The notes: a model not told the origin generated them from the sequence alone. DNA of 64,000 bases from Trypanosoma brucei gambiense DAL972 (GCF_000210295.1 NC_026743.1:1612001-1676000); one strand, 5' to 3'. Shown: positions 20,062 through 30,298, counted from the stretch's first letter. Translations and numbers: made by a program.

Positions 20062-20470
20062 GCGCAAGCACGACACCGAGGAAAAAGATAGTGTATCCGA
20101 CATGAAAAAAGTACGCACGGACGACTACGAGGTGAAATCGGGTAAATAGTGAAGGATTTGACATTTTTTTTCCCCCCTCCCGGAAAGTCGTTGCACCAAT
20201 TGTGAATGAACTTCTTATTCTTCGTATGCCCCTTCTCTGTTGGGGTACCCACAAACCCCATCTGTTTCAAAACGGAGCATCCTTTTGTGCCTTTCATTTG
20301 CGCACCAACTGCAATGGTAAATATTCTTTCACTGCCCATTTTGTGTATGAGAAAGTAAGATTGCTGGCTGGTAGTTCAGTAGCTCAGACAAACTTGTCGC
20401 TGTCGGCCTGCAGAACGGCTCACGCCGGTGCCACGTTCGGGCGGGGGAAAGGTGAAATTGGCTTCATTAC
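20062..20470 (+). other. Spacer before snoRNA cluster copy 2
   Basis: No gene seen. A T/C tract lies at 20165-20180; the sequence changes abruptly into the 647-bp repeat at 20471. Confidence 0.5.
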
Positions 20471-20497
20471 GCGATGGGCGATATTTGGCTCTCATCT

Positions 20498-20582
20498 CTG
20501 TGTGATGACATCACTAAGCGTTTCTGACGGAATTCGTATGCTGAACACATAACAAACGCAAATCACTCCACACTGATAACAG
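20498..20582 (+). ncRNA. C/D box snoRNA, copy 2
   Basis: Identical to the copy at 18496-18580: C box at 20502-20508, D box at 20573-20576, guide CAAATCACTCCAC at 20559-20571. Both copies therefore appear functional. Confidence 0.85.
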
Positions 20583-20621
20583 CTCCGCAGGCCCCAATCC
20601 CTTACCGTACATTCGCAATGA

Positions 20622-20712
20622 GGCAAACGATGAAAAAATAAATGGATCGCTGACTCTGAACACATTATCTGATTGACAGGACATTTCTTTGACTATACCT
20701 CTGAATGGTGCC
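20622..20712 (+). ncRNA. Possible second C/D-like RNA, copy 2
   Basis: Identical to the weak candidate at 18620-18710; same reservations. Confidence 0.3.
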
Positions 20713-20936
20713 CCACTTCTCTCTCCATTCCTCCCTCTTTCTGTTGGTTTCCCCCCCCCCTCCTGCTGCTGCCACTACTATTCCTCCAGGTGTCTATTGC
20801 TCCTGGTGCATTACCATTAACTGCGGTATGATTACAAAGCAATTTTATCCTCACCCTGACGTGAGTGGTTCTGTGACGAGAAACCGATTGACAATAATAC
20901 CAAGATCTGCTATGAGCCCGTGATGTTGTGTGCAGA

Positions 20937-20999
20937 CGCTGTATTAATCCCGCCCCGTATGGCAAACTCATGCCCGGGGCGATTCATGCACAGCGGAGA
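20937..20999 (+). ncRNA. H/ACA-like guide RNA with AGA box, copy 2
   Basis: Identical to 18936-18998, with lower stem starting at CGCTGT (20937-20942) and the AGA box at 20997-20999. Confidence 0.88.
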
Positions 21000-21377
21000 T
21001 GCGTATTGTCTCACTTCCCCTTATCGTAAAGTCCACTTTCTTTCCTGTTGCGTGCCTGTTTCAAATGTACACCCGCGCGGTTTTGTGAATGAGGCTCCCC
21101 ATTCCGCTGTTGTTGCCGCCTCTTCCCTCCCAAGAATTGGGGTTGAGCATCATATGGTGGTTCTTGAGCAGTATTCTATCCCCCTTATTCCCTCATTCTT
21201 TCTTCCTTATCATATATGCCCGTTTTGTGTTATTTTGTAAATGTGGGTGTTCCAATGAAGTAATAACTCTAGAAGCAACCTGGGCGATCCGGGTTACCGT
21301 GTTGACTAAAACTATCAGCCGTTGTTTTTGCCCACAGAAATCTTGTTTCAGGAGAGGGGTCCGAGTGGTTTTGAGGC

Positions 21378-21755
21378 ATGATGGAGGACGATGAGGGTTT
21401 GGATGGGCAGCAGGAAGTGAGGGAAGTTGTAAAGGAGCGTCCCGTTAGGCTAACCAGCATTGTGCGGCATGACTGCTCCAAGTCCTTCGCTAACGATGTT
21501 CTTGAGATGGCCAACGTCGTTCTTGACAACTTGCCTGCCGATCGTATGTATAAGGATGTTGCCACTCTCCTTAAGCGGCAGTTGGACGAAACTCAAAAGG
21601 GCACATGGCACGTCATCGCAGGGTCGCATTTCGGTGCGAATGTGACAAACGACGCAGAAACCATGGTGAACCTAAAGATCGACGATATGTATGTTCTTGT
21701 GTTTCGTTCTGGCCCTCCAGACCGTCCGCTAAATGCGAATGATGCAAAGGAGTAA
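21378..21755 (+). CDS. Dynein light chain, LC8 (DYNLL) type
   Basis: A 125-residue protein. Residues from about 28 match the LC8 fold, with the family signature TWHVIAGSHFGANVT (about 75-90) and the closing beta strand YVLVFRSG. LC8 dimers dock intrinsically disordered partners and belong to cytoplasmic and axonemal dynein; in this flagellate either is possible. It differs from canonical 89-residue LC8 by an acidic N-terminal extension of about 25 residues (MMEDDEGLDGQQEV) and a polar C-terminal tail of about 13 residues. Two consecutive ATGs open the frame. A candidate acceptor AG at 21336-21337 lies 40 bases upstream with no intervening ATG. Confidence 0.88.
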   Translation: MMEDDEGLDGQQEVREVVKERPVRLTSIVRHDCSKSFANDVLEMANVVLDNLPADRMYKDVATLLKRQLDETQKGTWHVIAGSHFGANVTNDAETMVNLKIDDMYVLVFRSGPPDRPLNANDAKE

Positions 21756-22085
21756 TCGACGAATGTATTTACTTGTTGAGTGTGCTCGCGTGATGATCGT
21801 TTGAAGTAGGCAAGGCGTTCGCCTGCTTGACGTTATCCATCGGCTGCGGGATTTTTCTTTTCTTTTTTCTCATTCTTTTTGACGCCGTTGCGTTCGGTGT
21901 TTTGGATGGACTTTGAACCAAGGGGATTAAACGGATTGCTAGAGTTAGAGAATCTTTCCCGTGCTGTACCACTTAAGTTACGCTTATACCTACTAGGGAC
22001 CTTACAGCCTTTGTCCCGTGGAGCATGTACCGTATACCGGAGAACAAGGAAATGTGAGAACCCGTCTTTGGACACACGTACTGGG

Positions 22086-22121
<36 letters not shown>

Positions 22122-22288
22122 CATTTTTGTGAGAGCCTTTAACCCTCATCTTCTCTTTGACCGATTTCTCGCATTGCTCCGTTTGTGATATATCTTAGCT
22201 TTAAAGTTTTTAAGTTTAGCTGGTTGTTGGCGTTTGCTACAGGTGGGGGGAGTAGCATCATTTTCTGCAAAAGAGAAGACACCCTCCA
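21756..22288 (+). other. Spacer with TA microsatellite
   Basis: No gene seen. A (TA)n run lies at 22090-22118. Confidence 0.5.
22090..22118. repeat. (TA)n microsatellite
   Basis: About 14 uninterrupted TA units. Confidence 0.95.
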
Positions 22289-24511
22289 ATGCAGCCACCA
22301 CAGGCAACCGAACAGACAAAGAAGAAGCTGAAGTCGTTCGGTAAAAACCGGCGTGAGATTAGGGTGCGCACCACCTATGATGAAAAGGGCAACTGGATGG
22401 CCGTGAACAACCCGGACAAGCTGAGGCAAACGGAGTGCCCAGCTCTTGACCGTTACTATCGTGACCTTCAGCGGTTGTGTACGCCACAGGAGTGGGGCGA
22501 TGAAATGGCGCTGTTCCGCCAACCACTTCCCACTACATTTTGGATCAATGACACGGATCCCTTAGCCCCCGAAATTAGTCGCTATTTCGAATCGCTGCCT
22601 GATACAGTAGTTGAGGCTATTCCGTGGTACCCGATTCGCGGGATGGCGTGGCGTATAAAGGCTGGGAAGACTGAATTTCGGCGTCCCGAAATGAAGGAAT
22701 TACGGAGTTTTTTAATTCGTCATACTGCCATTGGGACTGTATCGCGCCAGGAAGAAGTGTCGATGCTCCCGCCTTTCTTGTTGGACATTCAACCCACGGA
22801 CAAATGCCTTGATATGTGCGCATCCCCAGGCTCAAAAACAGCTCAAATTCTTGTTTCGTTGGGGCGGCATAAGGTTATACCTCATGATAGTGATGCCTCA
22901 CCCTTTCCGTTCGACTACGACAGCGAGGGGCTTGTGGTCGCTAATGATATTGACACCAAGCGAGCCAACATGTTGGTGCACCAAGTTAAGCGTATGAGGT
23001 TGCTATTCCCGTTTGCACTCTTTACCAATCATGACGCACAATTCTTCCCCAATATGGTGTTGACCCCTGGAGAAGCGCAACCCCACACATGTGGACAGCA
23101 AACTACCGGCGATGATGGCGCCACCGAGCTTCGGTTTGATAAAATACTTTGTGACGTTGTCTGTTCTGGTGACGGAACAATCCGCAAAGCTCCACACATA
23201 CTCAAGATGTGGTCGCCCCGGGAGGCTATATCGCTGCAGAAGGTGCAGATTCAAATAGCATTGCGTGCCTGTCACCTTCTTCGCGTCGGCGGTCGCCTTG
23301 TCTACAGCACGTGCTCTATGAATCCCATAGAAAATGAGGCGGTTGTAGCGCAGATTATCCACCGCACGAAAGGGGCTATGAAACTTATTGACTGCTCCTC
23401 GTTGCTCCCCGGGTTGCGGTTCACCCCGGGTCTCCAAAAGTGGGTGGTGACGAACTCAAAGGGCAATGTGGTGGAAGCTCCATGCCAGGAAGCACACGAA
23501 GCACTCTTCCCGCCTGGAACGCCAGGGGCCTATTCGTCGGATGCGGTTGATGCTATGGACTTGCGCCTGTGTTTGCGACTGCTTCCTTCCCATTGCAACG
23601 GCGGCGCATTCTTCATTGCAGTGCTCAGCAAAGTTTCTGAGTTCCGCTTCCATAAGCATGACGAAACAACGCAGCCAGCTATCACGGTGCCGGCGCACTC
23701 TGCCCGCATTTTTGAACGCGAAGACAACACATCAGTCGACACGGAAGTTACTCAGGATGGCCTCCCTTTAGGAAAAAGAGAAAGAGAGGAAAACGCACTC
23801 GACTTGGCCAAAGATGAGGTTCGCGGGAGAGGTGTTCCTCCGCAATTTGTTGCAGCTCCGGAGCCCATTATCAACGTCATAACGGACTTTTACCGTGCAT
23901 CTAGCTTTCCGACGCGTCTGCTTGTCGTTCGTACAGCAAATGGGCAACGGGAGCTGAAACTTTCCGGTGGGTCTGTCTGCTCCATTGTTTCGCGCTCTGC
24001 TCTCGAGGTTTTGCAGCATAAGACGGACACTCTTATTGTGGTAAGCGCTGGCCTTCGTGTTTTCGCCCACGAAAATCTTGACGGCGGCTGGCGCATTGCC
24101 AGTGAGTCGGCTGTTCTCTTTTCCAAACTAATGTCCCAGTCCCCGCGACGGCTGTGCGTTCACGTAAGTTTGGTGGAGCGCCTTTTGAAAGGAGGAAAGC
24201 TAAAAGACATTCCCTTTAATGATATTGAAGACGAGGCGGTACGTTTCCAGTTGGAGTCAATGGATATTGGCACTGTTCTGCTGAAAATTGAAGCCCCCGG
24301 TGCGGTCGGAGGTGTTCTTTACTCCGTGGCGCTGAGGGCACGTAAGCGGTTGCAGTTATTAGTGGACCAGGAGGACATCGTGGGATTGAGACTGCGGTTG
24401 GGACTCCCCGCGACGGAGGCAGCAAAGGTGGAGGATACCAACGCACAACAGAGGGAGGGTGGTGTTATACCTGCTGATTGCGCGGAGGAAGGGGCGGAGC
24501 GCATTCCTTAA
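22289..24511 (+). CDS. RNA cytosine-C5 methyltransferase, NSUN2/Trm4 type
   Basis: A 740-residue SAM-dependent methyltransferase of the NOL1/NOP2/sun family. SAM motif I reads DMCASPGSKT (175-184). Motif IV has Cys292 in CDVVCSGDGT; the family form is DVPCSGDGT, so the Pro is Val here. Motif VI has Cys342 in YSTCSMNPIENEAVV. The two cysteines are the release and nucleophile residues of RNA m5C enzymes. The N-terminal part (RYYRDLQRLCTPQEW, then LPTTFWIND) and the KAPHILKMW and LLPGLRFTPGLQKW segments follow NSUN2, pointing to tRNA m5C methylation. After residue about 480 a divergent C-terminal region of about 260 residues matches in position but not clearly in sequence. A nuclear site is likely from family; no organelle signal seen. 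Confidence 0.92.
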   Translation: MQPPQATEQTKKKLKSFGKNRREIRVRTTYDEKGNWMAVNNPDKLRQTECPALDRYYRDLQRLCTPQEWGDEMALFRQPLPTTFWINDTDPLAPEISRYFESLPDTVVEAIPWYPIRGMAWRIKAGKTEFRRPEMKELRSFLIRHTAIGTVSRQEEVSMLPPFLLDIQPTDKCLDMCASPGSKTAQILVSLGRHKVIPHDSDASPFPFDYDSEGLVVANDIDTKRANMLVHQVKRMRLLFPFALFTNHDAQFFPNMVLTPGEAQPHTCGQQTTGDDGATELRFDKILCDVVCSGDGTIRKAPHILKMWSPREAISLQKVQIQIALRACHLLRVGGRLVYSTCSMNPIENEAVVAQIIHRTKGAMKLIDCSSLLPGLRFTPGLQKWVVTNSKGNVVEAPCQEAHEALFPPGTPGAYSSDAVDAMDLRLCLRLLPSHCNGGAFFIAVLSKVSEFRFHKHDETTQPAITVPAHSARIFEREDNTSVDTEVTQDGLPLGKREREENALDLAKDEVRGRGVPPQFVAAPEPIINVITDFYRASSFPTRLLVVRTANGQRELKLSGGSVCSIVSRSALEVLQHKTDTLIVVSAGLRVFAHENLDGGWRIASESAVLFSKLMSQSPRRLCVHVSLVERLLKGGKLKDIPFNDIEDEAVRFQLESMDIGTVLLKIEAPGAVGGVLYSVALRARKRLQLLVDQEDIVGLRLRLGLPATEAAKVEDTNAQQREGGVIPADCAEEGAERIP

Positions 24512-25412
24512 TAAAAAGGGAGGGAGGGAAAAGCAGTTGCAGTTTTGTTGTACACCAGCGACTTGCCCACGAATGAGAGCGCAACTGTGTGCACGTGTGT
24601 GTGATATCGTGTTCAAAACCGTGCGTGGCCACACTTGCGCGTAGTTGAATTGGTATAATTTAAGAATCGTAACATTAAGCGATTAAAGCTTTCAATGTGG
24701 ACCCTTCATTCCTCTTCTTTCTTTGGACTTCTTTTCTCTTCCTGCTTTTATTCGTGTGGCGCAGTCGTGCGCTTAACATATCCGTCTGCGGGTTTATTTT
24801 GTTTCTGCTGTTGCCTTCGTGTTTCACGCGAATTTAAGGCAGTCTGTGTTTAACTATGATGCCTCATTTCGGTTCTCCCGAATTTCTCTTTTCCATCTGT
24901 TTTCATTTCGTTCGGCCCCTGCTGTTTGCGAACGATGCGTGCCCATTTGTCTGCTCGCACACGCAAACAAGGAGTGTAGCGGGTGCAATTGTGGATACGG
25001 AGAACAGGTCCGGCCAGCCGTTTGATTTTTTTCGTCTTTTTGAATCGCCAAGCATATAAAAAACGGGAGCCTCAGGTGTTGAAAATTCTGCACGAGGCAC
25101 AGTATATACACACATTTTATTTATTTGTGCGCGCTCGCAAGCGGATCTAGGGGATAAGGTGCAAATCGCATCGAGTAAGTCACAAAGTAGGGGGGAAAGC
25201 GCAAAAACATCGAGTGAGGTGACGGCCTTTGGTATCTGTTTACCCCCTTTTTGCTGAAGGAGGGAAATAGTTTCGAAGAAGAGACATTTCCTCTCACGAT
25301 TGTGTACAAGTATACCTTACAAGCCATACAATAATTGAAGACTTGGGGATAGATAGATTTTTTTTTCGTTTTAGTTTCACGCACAAAACGGCTTTTCCGT
25401 TCCCGTCCAGGT
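24512..25412 (+). other. Spacer and PTP1 leader
   Basis: No gene seen. A T-rich tract (25358-25372) ends at AG 25373-25374, a likely acceptor giving a 38-nt ATG-free leader for PTP1. Confidence 0.55.
25358..25374 (+). promoter_or_regulatory. Candidate spliced-leader acceptor for PTP1
   Basis: Tract of T with a single CG followed by AG at 25373-25374; first ATG downstream is the PTP1 start. Confidence 0.55.
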
Positions 25413-26333
25413 ATGTCCACAGCGAAGAGTTTTCCGATGGCTCAACTTTCTACACGGGCTCAGTATAGCCGTATGCAACGAGAGTTTGTGCAGTTACAAA
25501 GGCAGGAGAATCCACGAAATATAAACTTTACCACTTCTTTAAAAAATCGCCACAAGAATCGCTATTTGGACATATTGGCCAATGAGGAGACAATATATCC
25601 ACCGGTCCTAAAGGCCGTCGGGGCACAACCTGGGCGTTATCCCTATATCAATGGGAATTTAATCGATCTTGATTTGCCACATACGTTTGTCGCTTGTCAG
25701 GCTCCCGTACCGCAAGGTGTCCCTGACTTTTTAGAGACCCTCAGTGAGAAGAAGGTGGACCTTGTTGTGATGCTCACTAAACTACGGGAGGGTGGTGTTT
25801 TGAAGGCAGAGCGTTATTGGCCGGAAGAAGAGGAAGATTCCTTGTCATTTCCGGAATCTGGACACGATGCTATAAAGGTGACAAGGGATGCGGAGGCGTC
25901 GTACGAGGTTGATGCTGAGCTTGACATCGTGCGTCGTCCGCTCGTTATCCATGTACCCGGTAAGCCAATGCATCGGGTGCTGCAAGTGCAGTACGTTGGT
26001 TGGCCCGATCACGGTGTTCCAGAATCCGCAGCATCATTTGATGAGCTCTTGTCGGTAATCAAGAACTGCGTAACCACTTCCCCCATATTGGTACATTGTA
26101 GTGCTGGTATTGGTAGGACGGGGACACTAATAGGTGCCTATGCCGCTCTACTTCACATTGAGCGCGGGATCCTTACTGATTCAACCGTATACTCTATAGT
26201 TGCAGCGATGAAGCAAAAGCGATTCGGTATGGTTCAACGGTTAGAGCAGTATGCAGTTATCTATATGACTGTTCTGGGCCGGCTCGGTGTGGATATTAGT
26301 GGACTGGTGTCGACACTTAACTTAAAAGCGTAG
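25413..26333 (+). CDS. PTP1: Protein tyrosine phosphatase PTP1
   Basis: A 306-residue classical tyrosine phosphatase. The active-site loop HCSAGIGRTG has its nucleophile at Cys229 and the WPD loop (WPDHG) has its acid at Asp199. The phosphotyrosine loop (KNRYLDILANEETIY), QAPVPQGVPDF and a Q-loop (MVQRLEQY) are in the expected order. Length, Cys229 and Asp199 agree with what I recall of T. brucei PTP1, which holds stumpy bloodstream forms in arrest and whose inactivation leads to differentiation to procyclic forms through the phosphatase PIP39. The kinetoplastid enzymes differ from human PTP1B by extra motifs, so the family call rests on both general and parasite-specific features. No membrane anchor or signal peptide. 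Confidence 0.95.
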   Translation: MSTAKSFPMAQLSTRAQYSRMQREFVQLQRQENPRNINFTTSLKNRHKNRYLDILANEETIYPPVLKAVGAQPGRYPYINGNLIDLDLPHTFVACQAPVPQGVPDFLETLSEKKVDLVVMLTKLREGGVLKAERYWPEEEEDSLSFPESGHDAIKVTRDAEASYEVDAELDIVRRPLVIHVPGKPMHRVLQVQYVGWPDHGVPESAASFDELLSVIKNCVTTSPILVHCSAGIGRTGTLIGAYAALLHIERGILTDSTVYSIVAAMKQKRFGMVQRLEQYAVIYMTVLGRLGVDISGLVSTLNLKA

Positions 26334-27211
26334 TCGGCTGTGCCATAACTTACCCCTTTGCACATGTGTGTGTAGCGCCGCAACGTATTGTATTACTCGT
26401 TTGACGAACTGTTCTCCCCTGCTTTTTCTGTAACCTCTCAGATATGAAGAGTCACATTGGTGTGCGGGAGAGAAGAGGGGTTGACCCGTACAGCATGGCT
26501 GGATACTCCTCACGTGCCGTGCCGCGTGAATAAATGATACGGTGATGCGGAAGTGATAATGTTTATGGAACGACTTGCCAAACATTGTCGCAGAATTCAT
26601 GTGTTTTGACGTTAATACCAATATCGGTCAACCTCCTTGTGTGTAATTTTTTTCCCCTCATTTTTCTGAAACCAGACCTCCAACGTTTGTTTAACGCTTT
26701 GTTTCGAGTGTGAGGAAAAAAATAACAACAGAGGGAAGCCTTTGTTCTCTCCACCTCACTTTCTATTACTCACTTTTATTGGAGATATATATATTTTTTC
26801 TTTTCGCCCTCAGTCAGAGCAAACGGCAACTGTAGGAGGAGATTCATTCTCCGTAAGGGACGGAGAGGGTGCTTGAATCCTCGCAGCCCTGCTATTTGGT
26901 GTCGATTCGAAACCTTGGTGTGCAAACAATAAAACAAACAGAAAACGTAGACTGAGGAGGGACGTGGAGCCCGTACGCCAAGGAGGTAAACCAAAAAGAG
27001 GGGGAAAATAACGAAGAGCAGGGACAGCAAGAACACGTTTTGGGATTTCGAGGAATAAGTTCAATTTGGTGTCGGCTACGTTTGATCGTTTACGAAGGGT
27101 AGAAAAAAGTTCGTAGTAACGACCGTACAACAAAAGGTAGCTGGGAAAAAATTGATTGAGTGACACGATTTTGTCATTGCGGTGGAAAACATTAATTCGA
27201 TCGGCCACGAG
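26334..27211 (+). other. Spacer
   Basis: No gene seen on the + strand. The frame of the next gene is open upstream of 27212 but only from a GTG, so the ATG at 27212 is taken as start. Confidence 0.5.
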
Positions 27212-28738
27212 ATGGCTGGTGCGGAACAACGACAATTTCACAGCGTAGAGGAAGTTAGCGTAGAGTTAGGTCGCGCATCACTGCATGCTTCTTGGGGTTT
27301 CAAGACATATGACGGTGTCTGCCCCCTTCGTGTACGTGATGTAGCAGCGGAGATTCCTGAAGGTGTAAGGCGCGGTGATGAAATAATTGCAATTAACGGA
27401 ATCCGACCAGGGAGCTATGATGAGGGAATGTCATTGCTGCATCAGGCGCAGTCAACCGTTCAGCTATGCGTTCGTCGTAAAGTCAGTGGAAGTAAGTGTG
27501 CGACAACAGTTGATGAAGGTGCAGAACCGCGGGAGTGTGAGTATATTGGTATCGAGCCAAACAGCTGGCGCAATCGAGCCTCACTCCATTCGCTTTCCCC
27601 TAGCGCGGAATGGGAGGGCACTATATCCCCACAGCAACAACAACGGAAACCTGCGGACCAAACTACTGCAACATCATGTCACCACTCAGAGTCGGGAGTG
27701 AGGACGTCTGCACAGCTTGCACTTGACAAGGTGCTTTTGGCTGCGTGTGGAAAAGACGCACATTGTGAGGACACAATCACTGAAGGTACTACCGACACGG
27801 AGGGGCCACCAAGTGGGCCGAGCAGGGCCCCACTTTCCATTAACAGTCAAGTTGCTGGTATATGGCGAGGCATTTTAACTAGGAAACGGAAGCGTCTTGA
27901 TGACGCCTCAAGGGATAGCAAAAACTACATGGACGTTTGTAGTGTGCTTCCCAAACTTACCCACCAGGTCATTTACGACTGCCAAAACTGCCCCTTTTCA
28001 ATTGAGGAGGGCTTCGTACCGGAGTTTCACAAATCTGTCCAGTACATTATGACTGAAAGGGCGCTGTCCCAAAAGCACGCCGCCGGTGACGAGGACGGAG
28101 ACGGGGACGCGAAAGTGATGCTGGCGCCGGTGAAGGATCGCTCCGACGAAGATTTGTCAGCGGTGATGGCACAGGTAGAGGCTAAGAAGGCTCAGTGCGA
28201 AAAGGAAGTGAGCCAACGCGACACTGTTGCTGATGTACACCGAATGAAAAAGATGTTGAGCTCGCAGCAAAGTGGCATGCTGAAGGTGGTGGAAAGCCAC
28301 CGTGAGAGCCTTCTGCAGAAACTGAGGGAAGATGTGGGTTGGTATCGAGAGACGGAGTGCAGCGCCCAGGACTTCTTTGCTTTGCACTCAAAGGCCATCT
28401 CATGGTGTAGGAAAGCGTCGATAAAGCAATCTCCCGTTGATTCTAAGGTGAAGTACCCCGCATTTCACCATGGAAACCGCGAGGGCCATAAGCGGCACGA
28501 GCACCCTCAACTGCTCCCACCACCGCCACCGCCACCGCCACCACCGCTGTCACAGCCGCATTTTCCACCCCCACCGTTTGCAGCGGCCCCTTCTAGCGCT
28601 GCTGTTGTCCCTGTGAGTACGGTTTCACCCCGTGGTAGGGTTGGATACGTTGCTCCCCCAGGGTATGCCAGGCGGCTTCCTCAGCACCCTCCTCTTTTTG
28701 ATGTACGAACGCTGAATGCGACGTTGTATCACCGGTAG
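27212..28738 (+). CDS. PDZ-like protein with polyproline tract
   Basis: About 508 residues from the first in-frame ATG. Residues about 12-95 look like a PDZ domain: a beta strand pair around LHASWGFKTYDGVCPLRV, then GVRRGDEIIAINGIRP, the usual G-D-x-I-x-x-I-N-G core, and a helix (EGMSLLHQAQS). PDZ domains bind C-terminal peptides and organise scaffolds. A long Ser/Thr/Gln-rich linker follows. A charged helical stretch at about 310-385 (VMAQVEAKKAQCEKEV, MKKMLSSQQSGMLKVVE) probably forms a coiled coil. Near the end a run of about ten prolines (about 28516-28548) followed by PPPPF could bind SH3, WW or profilin-type partners. Ligand and location are unknown; the PDZ call is from motif only. Confidence 0.7.
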   Translation: MAGAEQRQFHSVEEVSVELGRASLHASWGFKTYDGVCPLRVRDVAAEIPEGVRRGDEIIAINGIRPGSYDEGMSLLHQAQSTVQLCVRRKVSGSKCATTVDEGAEPRECEYIGIEPNSWRNRASLHSLSPSAEWEGTISPQQQQRKPADQTTATSCHHSESGVRTSAQLALDKVLLAACGKDAHCEDTITEGTTDTEGPPSGPSRAPLSINSQVAGIWRGILTRKRKRLDDASRDSKNYMDVCSVLPKLTHQVIYDCQNCPFSIEEGFVPEFHKSVQYIMTERALSQKHAAGDEDGDGDAKVMLAPVKDRSDEDLSAVMAQVEAKKAQCEKEVSQRDTVADVHRMKKMLSSQQSGMLKVVESHRESLLQKLREDVGWYRETECSAQDFFALHSKAISWCRKASIKQSPVDSKVKYPAFHHGNREGHKRHEHPQLLPPPPPPPPPPLSQPHFPPPPFAAAPSSAAVVPVSTVSPRGRVGYVAPPGYARRLPQHPPLFDVRTLNATLYHR

Positions 28739-29107
28739 AGCGATGCAAGTTGACGAGTGCGCTGTGTCTTTTGGTTCCCCAGTCGCGGTCCTAATGATAA
28801 TTTGGTACTTCCGGCGCAAGGTTTAAGGTGTTGGTCCTCTCTTCCACCCCTCTTTTGCGCGGTAGTGGACGGTTGCGGCATTTGTGGATGCTTCTGCTCT
28901 GACTTCATTTGCTTTTGTTTACCTGAAGGGTACGCGAGGGGTGTGTAACATTCTTAAACATATATATATATATATAATGTTCATGTGTACGTCCGTGTGT
29001 GGTATCGTGTGCGTGCTGTAAGGGAGCCAACGGGCTTTGCTTAAACCATTTTTACTTCTCACTAACGTGATATCGCTCCCTCTAAAGTCACATTCTTTGC
29101 GGGTTGG
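28739..29107 (+). other. Spacer
   Basis: No gene seen. A TA run lies at 28960-28976. Confidence 0.5.
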
Positions 29108-30298
29108 ATGGAAGCTGTTGTGTATGAGATCGAGCAGGACCCAGATACAAGGTTGCATCGGCTAAGAAATGCTATGCTAGCCTTCGTTTCTGTACCCATG
29201 GCTTCTCCTCCTGCAGTGGCTCTTCTCGTTTCTCTCTCCCTGGACGAACCCCCGGGTTCTTCACGCAAGCAGCAGGATCGGGCCACAACAAAAGCAACGG
29301 CGGTCGAGACCCAACTTCGGAGCGCGTGCGACGATCGAGCCGTGCTTCTGAAGTGGTTGCGAGCCGAGATGAATATCGTGTTAGATATTCCTGTAGCCGC
29401 TTCTTTTGAACCTAGTGGGGCGGAGCAACTCTCCGTACTCTCCACATGGCAACAAGACCAGCACCGGTCCCCCCTGCGTAAAGCGGATATCGTATTACTT
29501 TCGTTGCGTAATGTGGCACCGCTGTGGGATAATCACGAGACTAGTTCATCCCTGCTCGGTCGTCAGCGTGACGTCTGTGCCCCACACCTTGGGTTGTTTC
29601 TTCTTGCTCATCAGAGCCTATTGCTTGATGTGACCTGCTGTGTCGGAGGTGGAAAGCTGGAGTTGTTATCCCCTGCGGCCTTCAGTCCACTTCGTGCACG
29701 GCACATCGCGAAAGGCCGCACAGCAGCCGTAGCATTTTACGGCTGTTGGCTGTCGCTAGCAGCAACACCAAGCGGTTTTCACATCTTACAGAAGAGACTT
29801 CAGTCACTAAACGAGCACGTTCTTTCTGCTATGCAGTTGCCCTTGTGCTGTTCTTACGGCGGAAAAGTTGGCAACCTTCAGCATAATTTATCAACGGTAC
29901 CCAGCCCAGCAGGGGCGGCGCGACCCCGTGAGGTCCACACGGTTTCCGCACCACTGCTGCCCACGCGTCCATTAAGGGACATATTCAGTCTTCTGGGTTT
30001 CCTACTGGCTTGCCCGCACGTTGACTATTACAGCGAGGCCACTAAGTTTTGTACTCGGGTGGCGACAAGGAGAAAAACTGCATTGGTAACAGAGAACAAG
30101 TGTTTCAGCAGCTGCGCGACACACAGTGAGGAGGTGGTTAAGAGATATGACAGAAAACGGATGAGAGGCGTGATTCGCGCATCATTGTCCATGCGTTCAA
30201 AGCGGCAACAGCACTCAAGTGCTCCAGATAAAAAACAAACTGTCACACAGCTAATAACATCGGAAGAACCTCTGTGGTATGAAGACTGCGGGTCTTAA
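29108..30298 (+). CDS. Unknown protein, 396 residues
   Basis: I do not recognise this protein. It is mainly globular in composition, with several hydrophobic helical stretches (LGLFLLAHQSLLLDVTCCV near 160-180; AVAFYGCWLSLAA near 208-222; DIFSLLGFLLACPHVDYY near 288-308) that are short for membrane segments. There is a basic segment near the C terminus (KRYDRKRMRGVIRASL, SMRSKRQQ). No signal peptide, zinc-binding pattern or nucleotide loop is visible. It is accepted as a gene because of its length, ATG start soon after the spacer and codon usage like its neighbours. It precedes the CTL transporter array but nothing links the two functionally. Confidence 0.65.
   Translation: MEAVVYEIEQDPDTRLHRLRNAMLAFVSVPMASPPAVALLVSLSLDEPPGSSRKQQDRATTKATAVETQLRSACDDRAVLLKWLRAEMNIVLDIPVAASFEPSGAEQLSVLSTWQQDQHRSPLRKADIVLLSLRNVAPLWDNHETSSSLLGRQRDVCAPHLGLFLLAHQSLLLDVTCCVGGGKLELLSPAAFSPLRARHIAKGRTAAVAFYGCWLSLAATPSGFHILQKRLQSLNEHVLSAMQLPLCCSYGGKVGNLQHNLSTVPSPAGAARPREVHTVSAPLLPTRPLRDIFSLLGFLLACPHVDYYSEATKFCTRVATRRKTALVTENKCFSSCATHSEEVVKRYDRKRMRGVIRASLSMRSKRQQHSSAPDKKQTVTQLITSEEPLWYEDCGS

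Larger units (their letters stand above)
20471..21116 (+). repeat. 646-bp direct repeat, copy 2 (snoRNA cluster)
   Basis: Second copy of the block at 18469-19115, same orientation, about 2.0 kb downstream, with three differences. It carries the same box elements and guide sequences unchanged. Confidence 0.95.
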
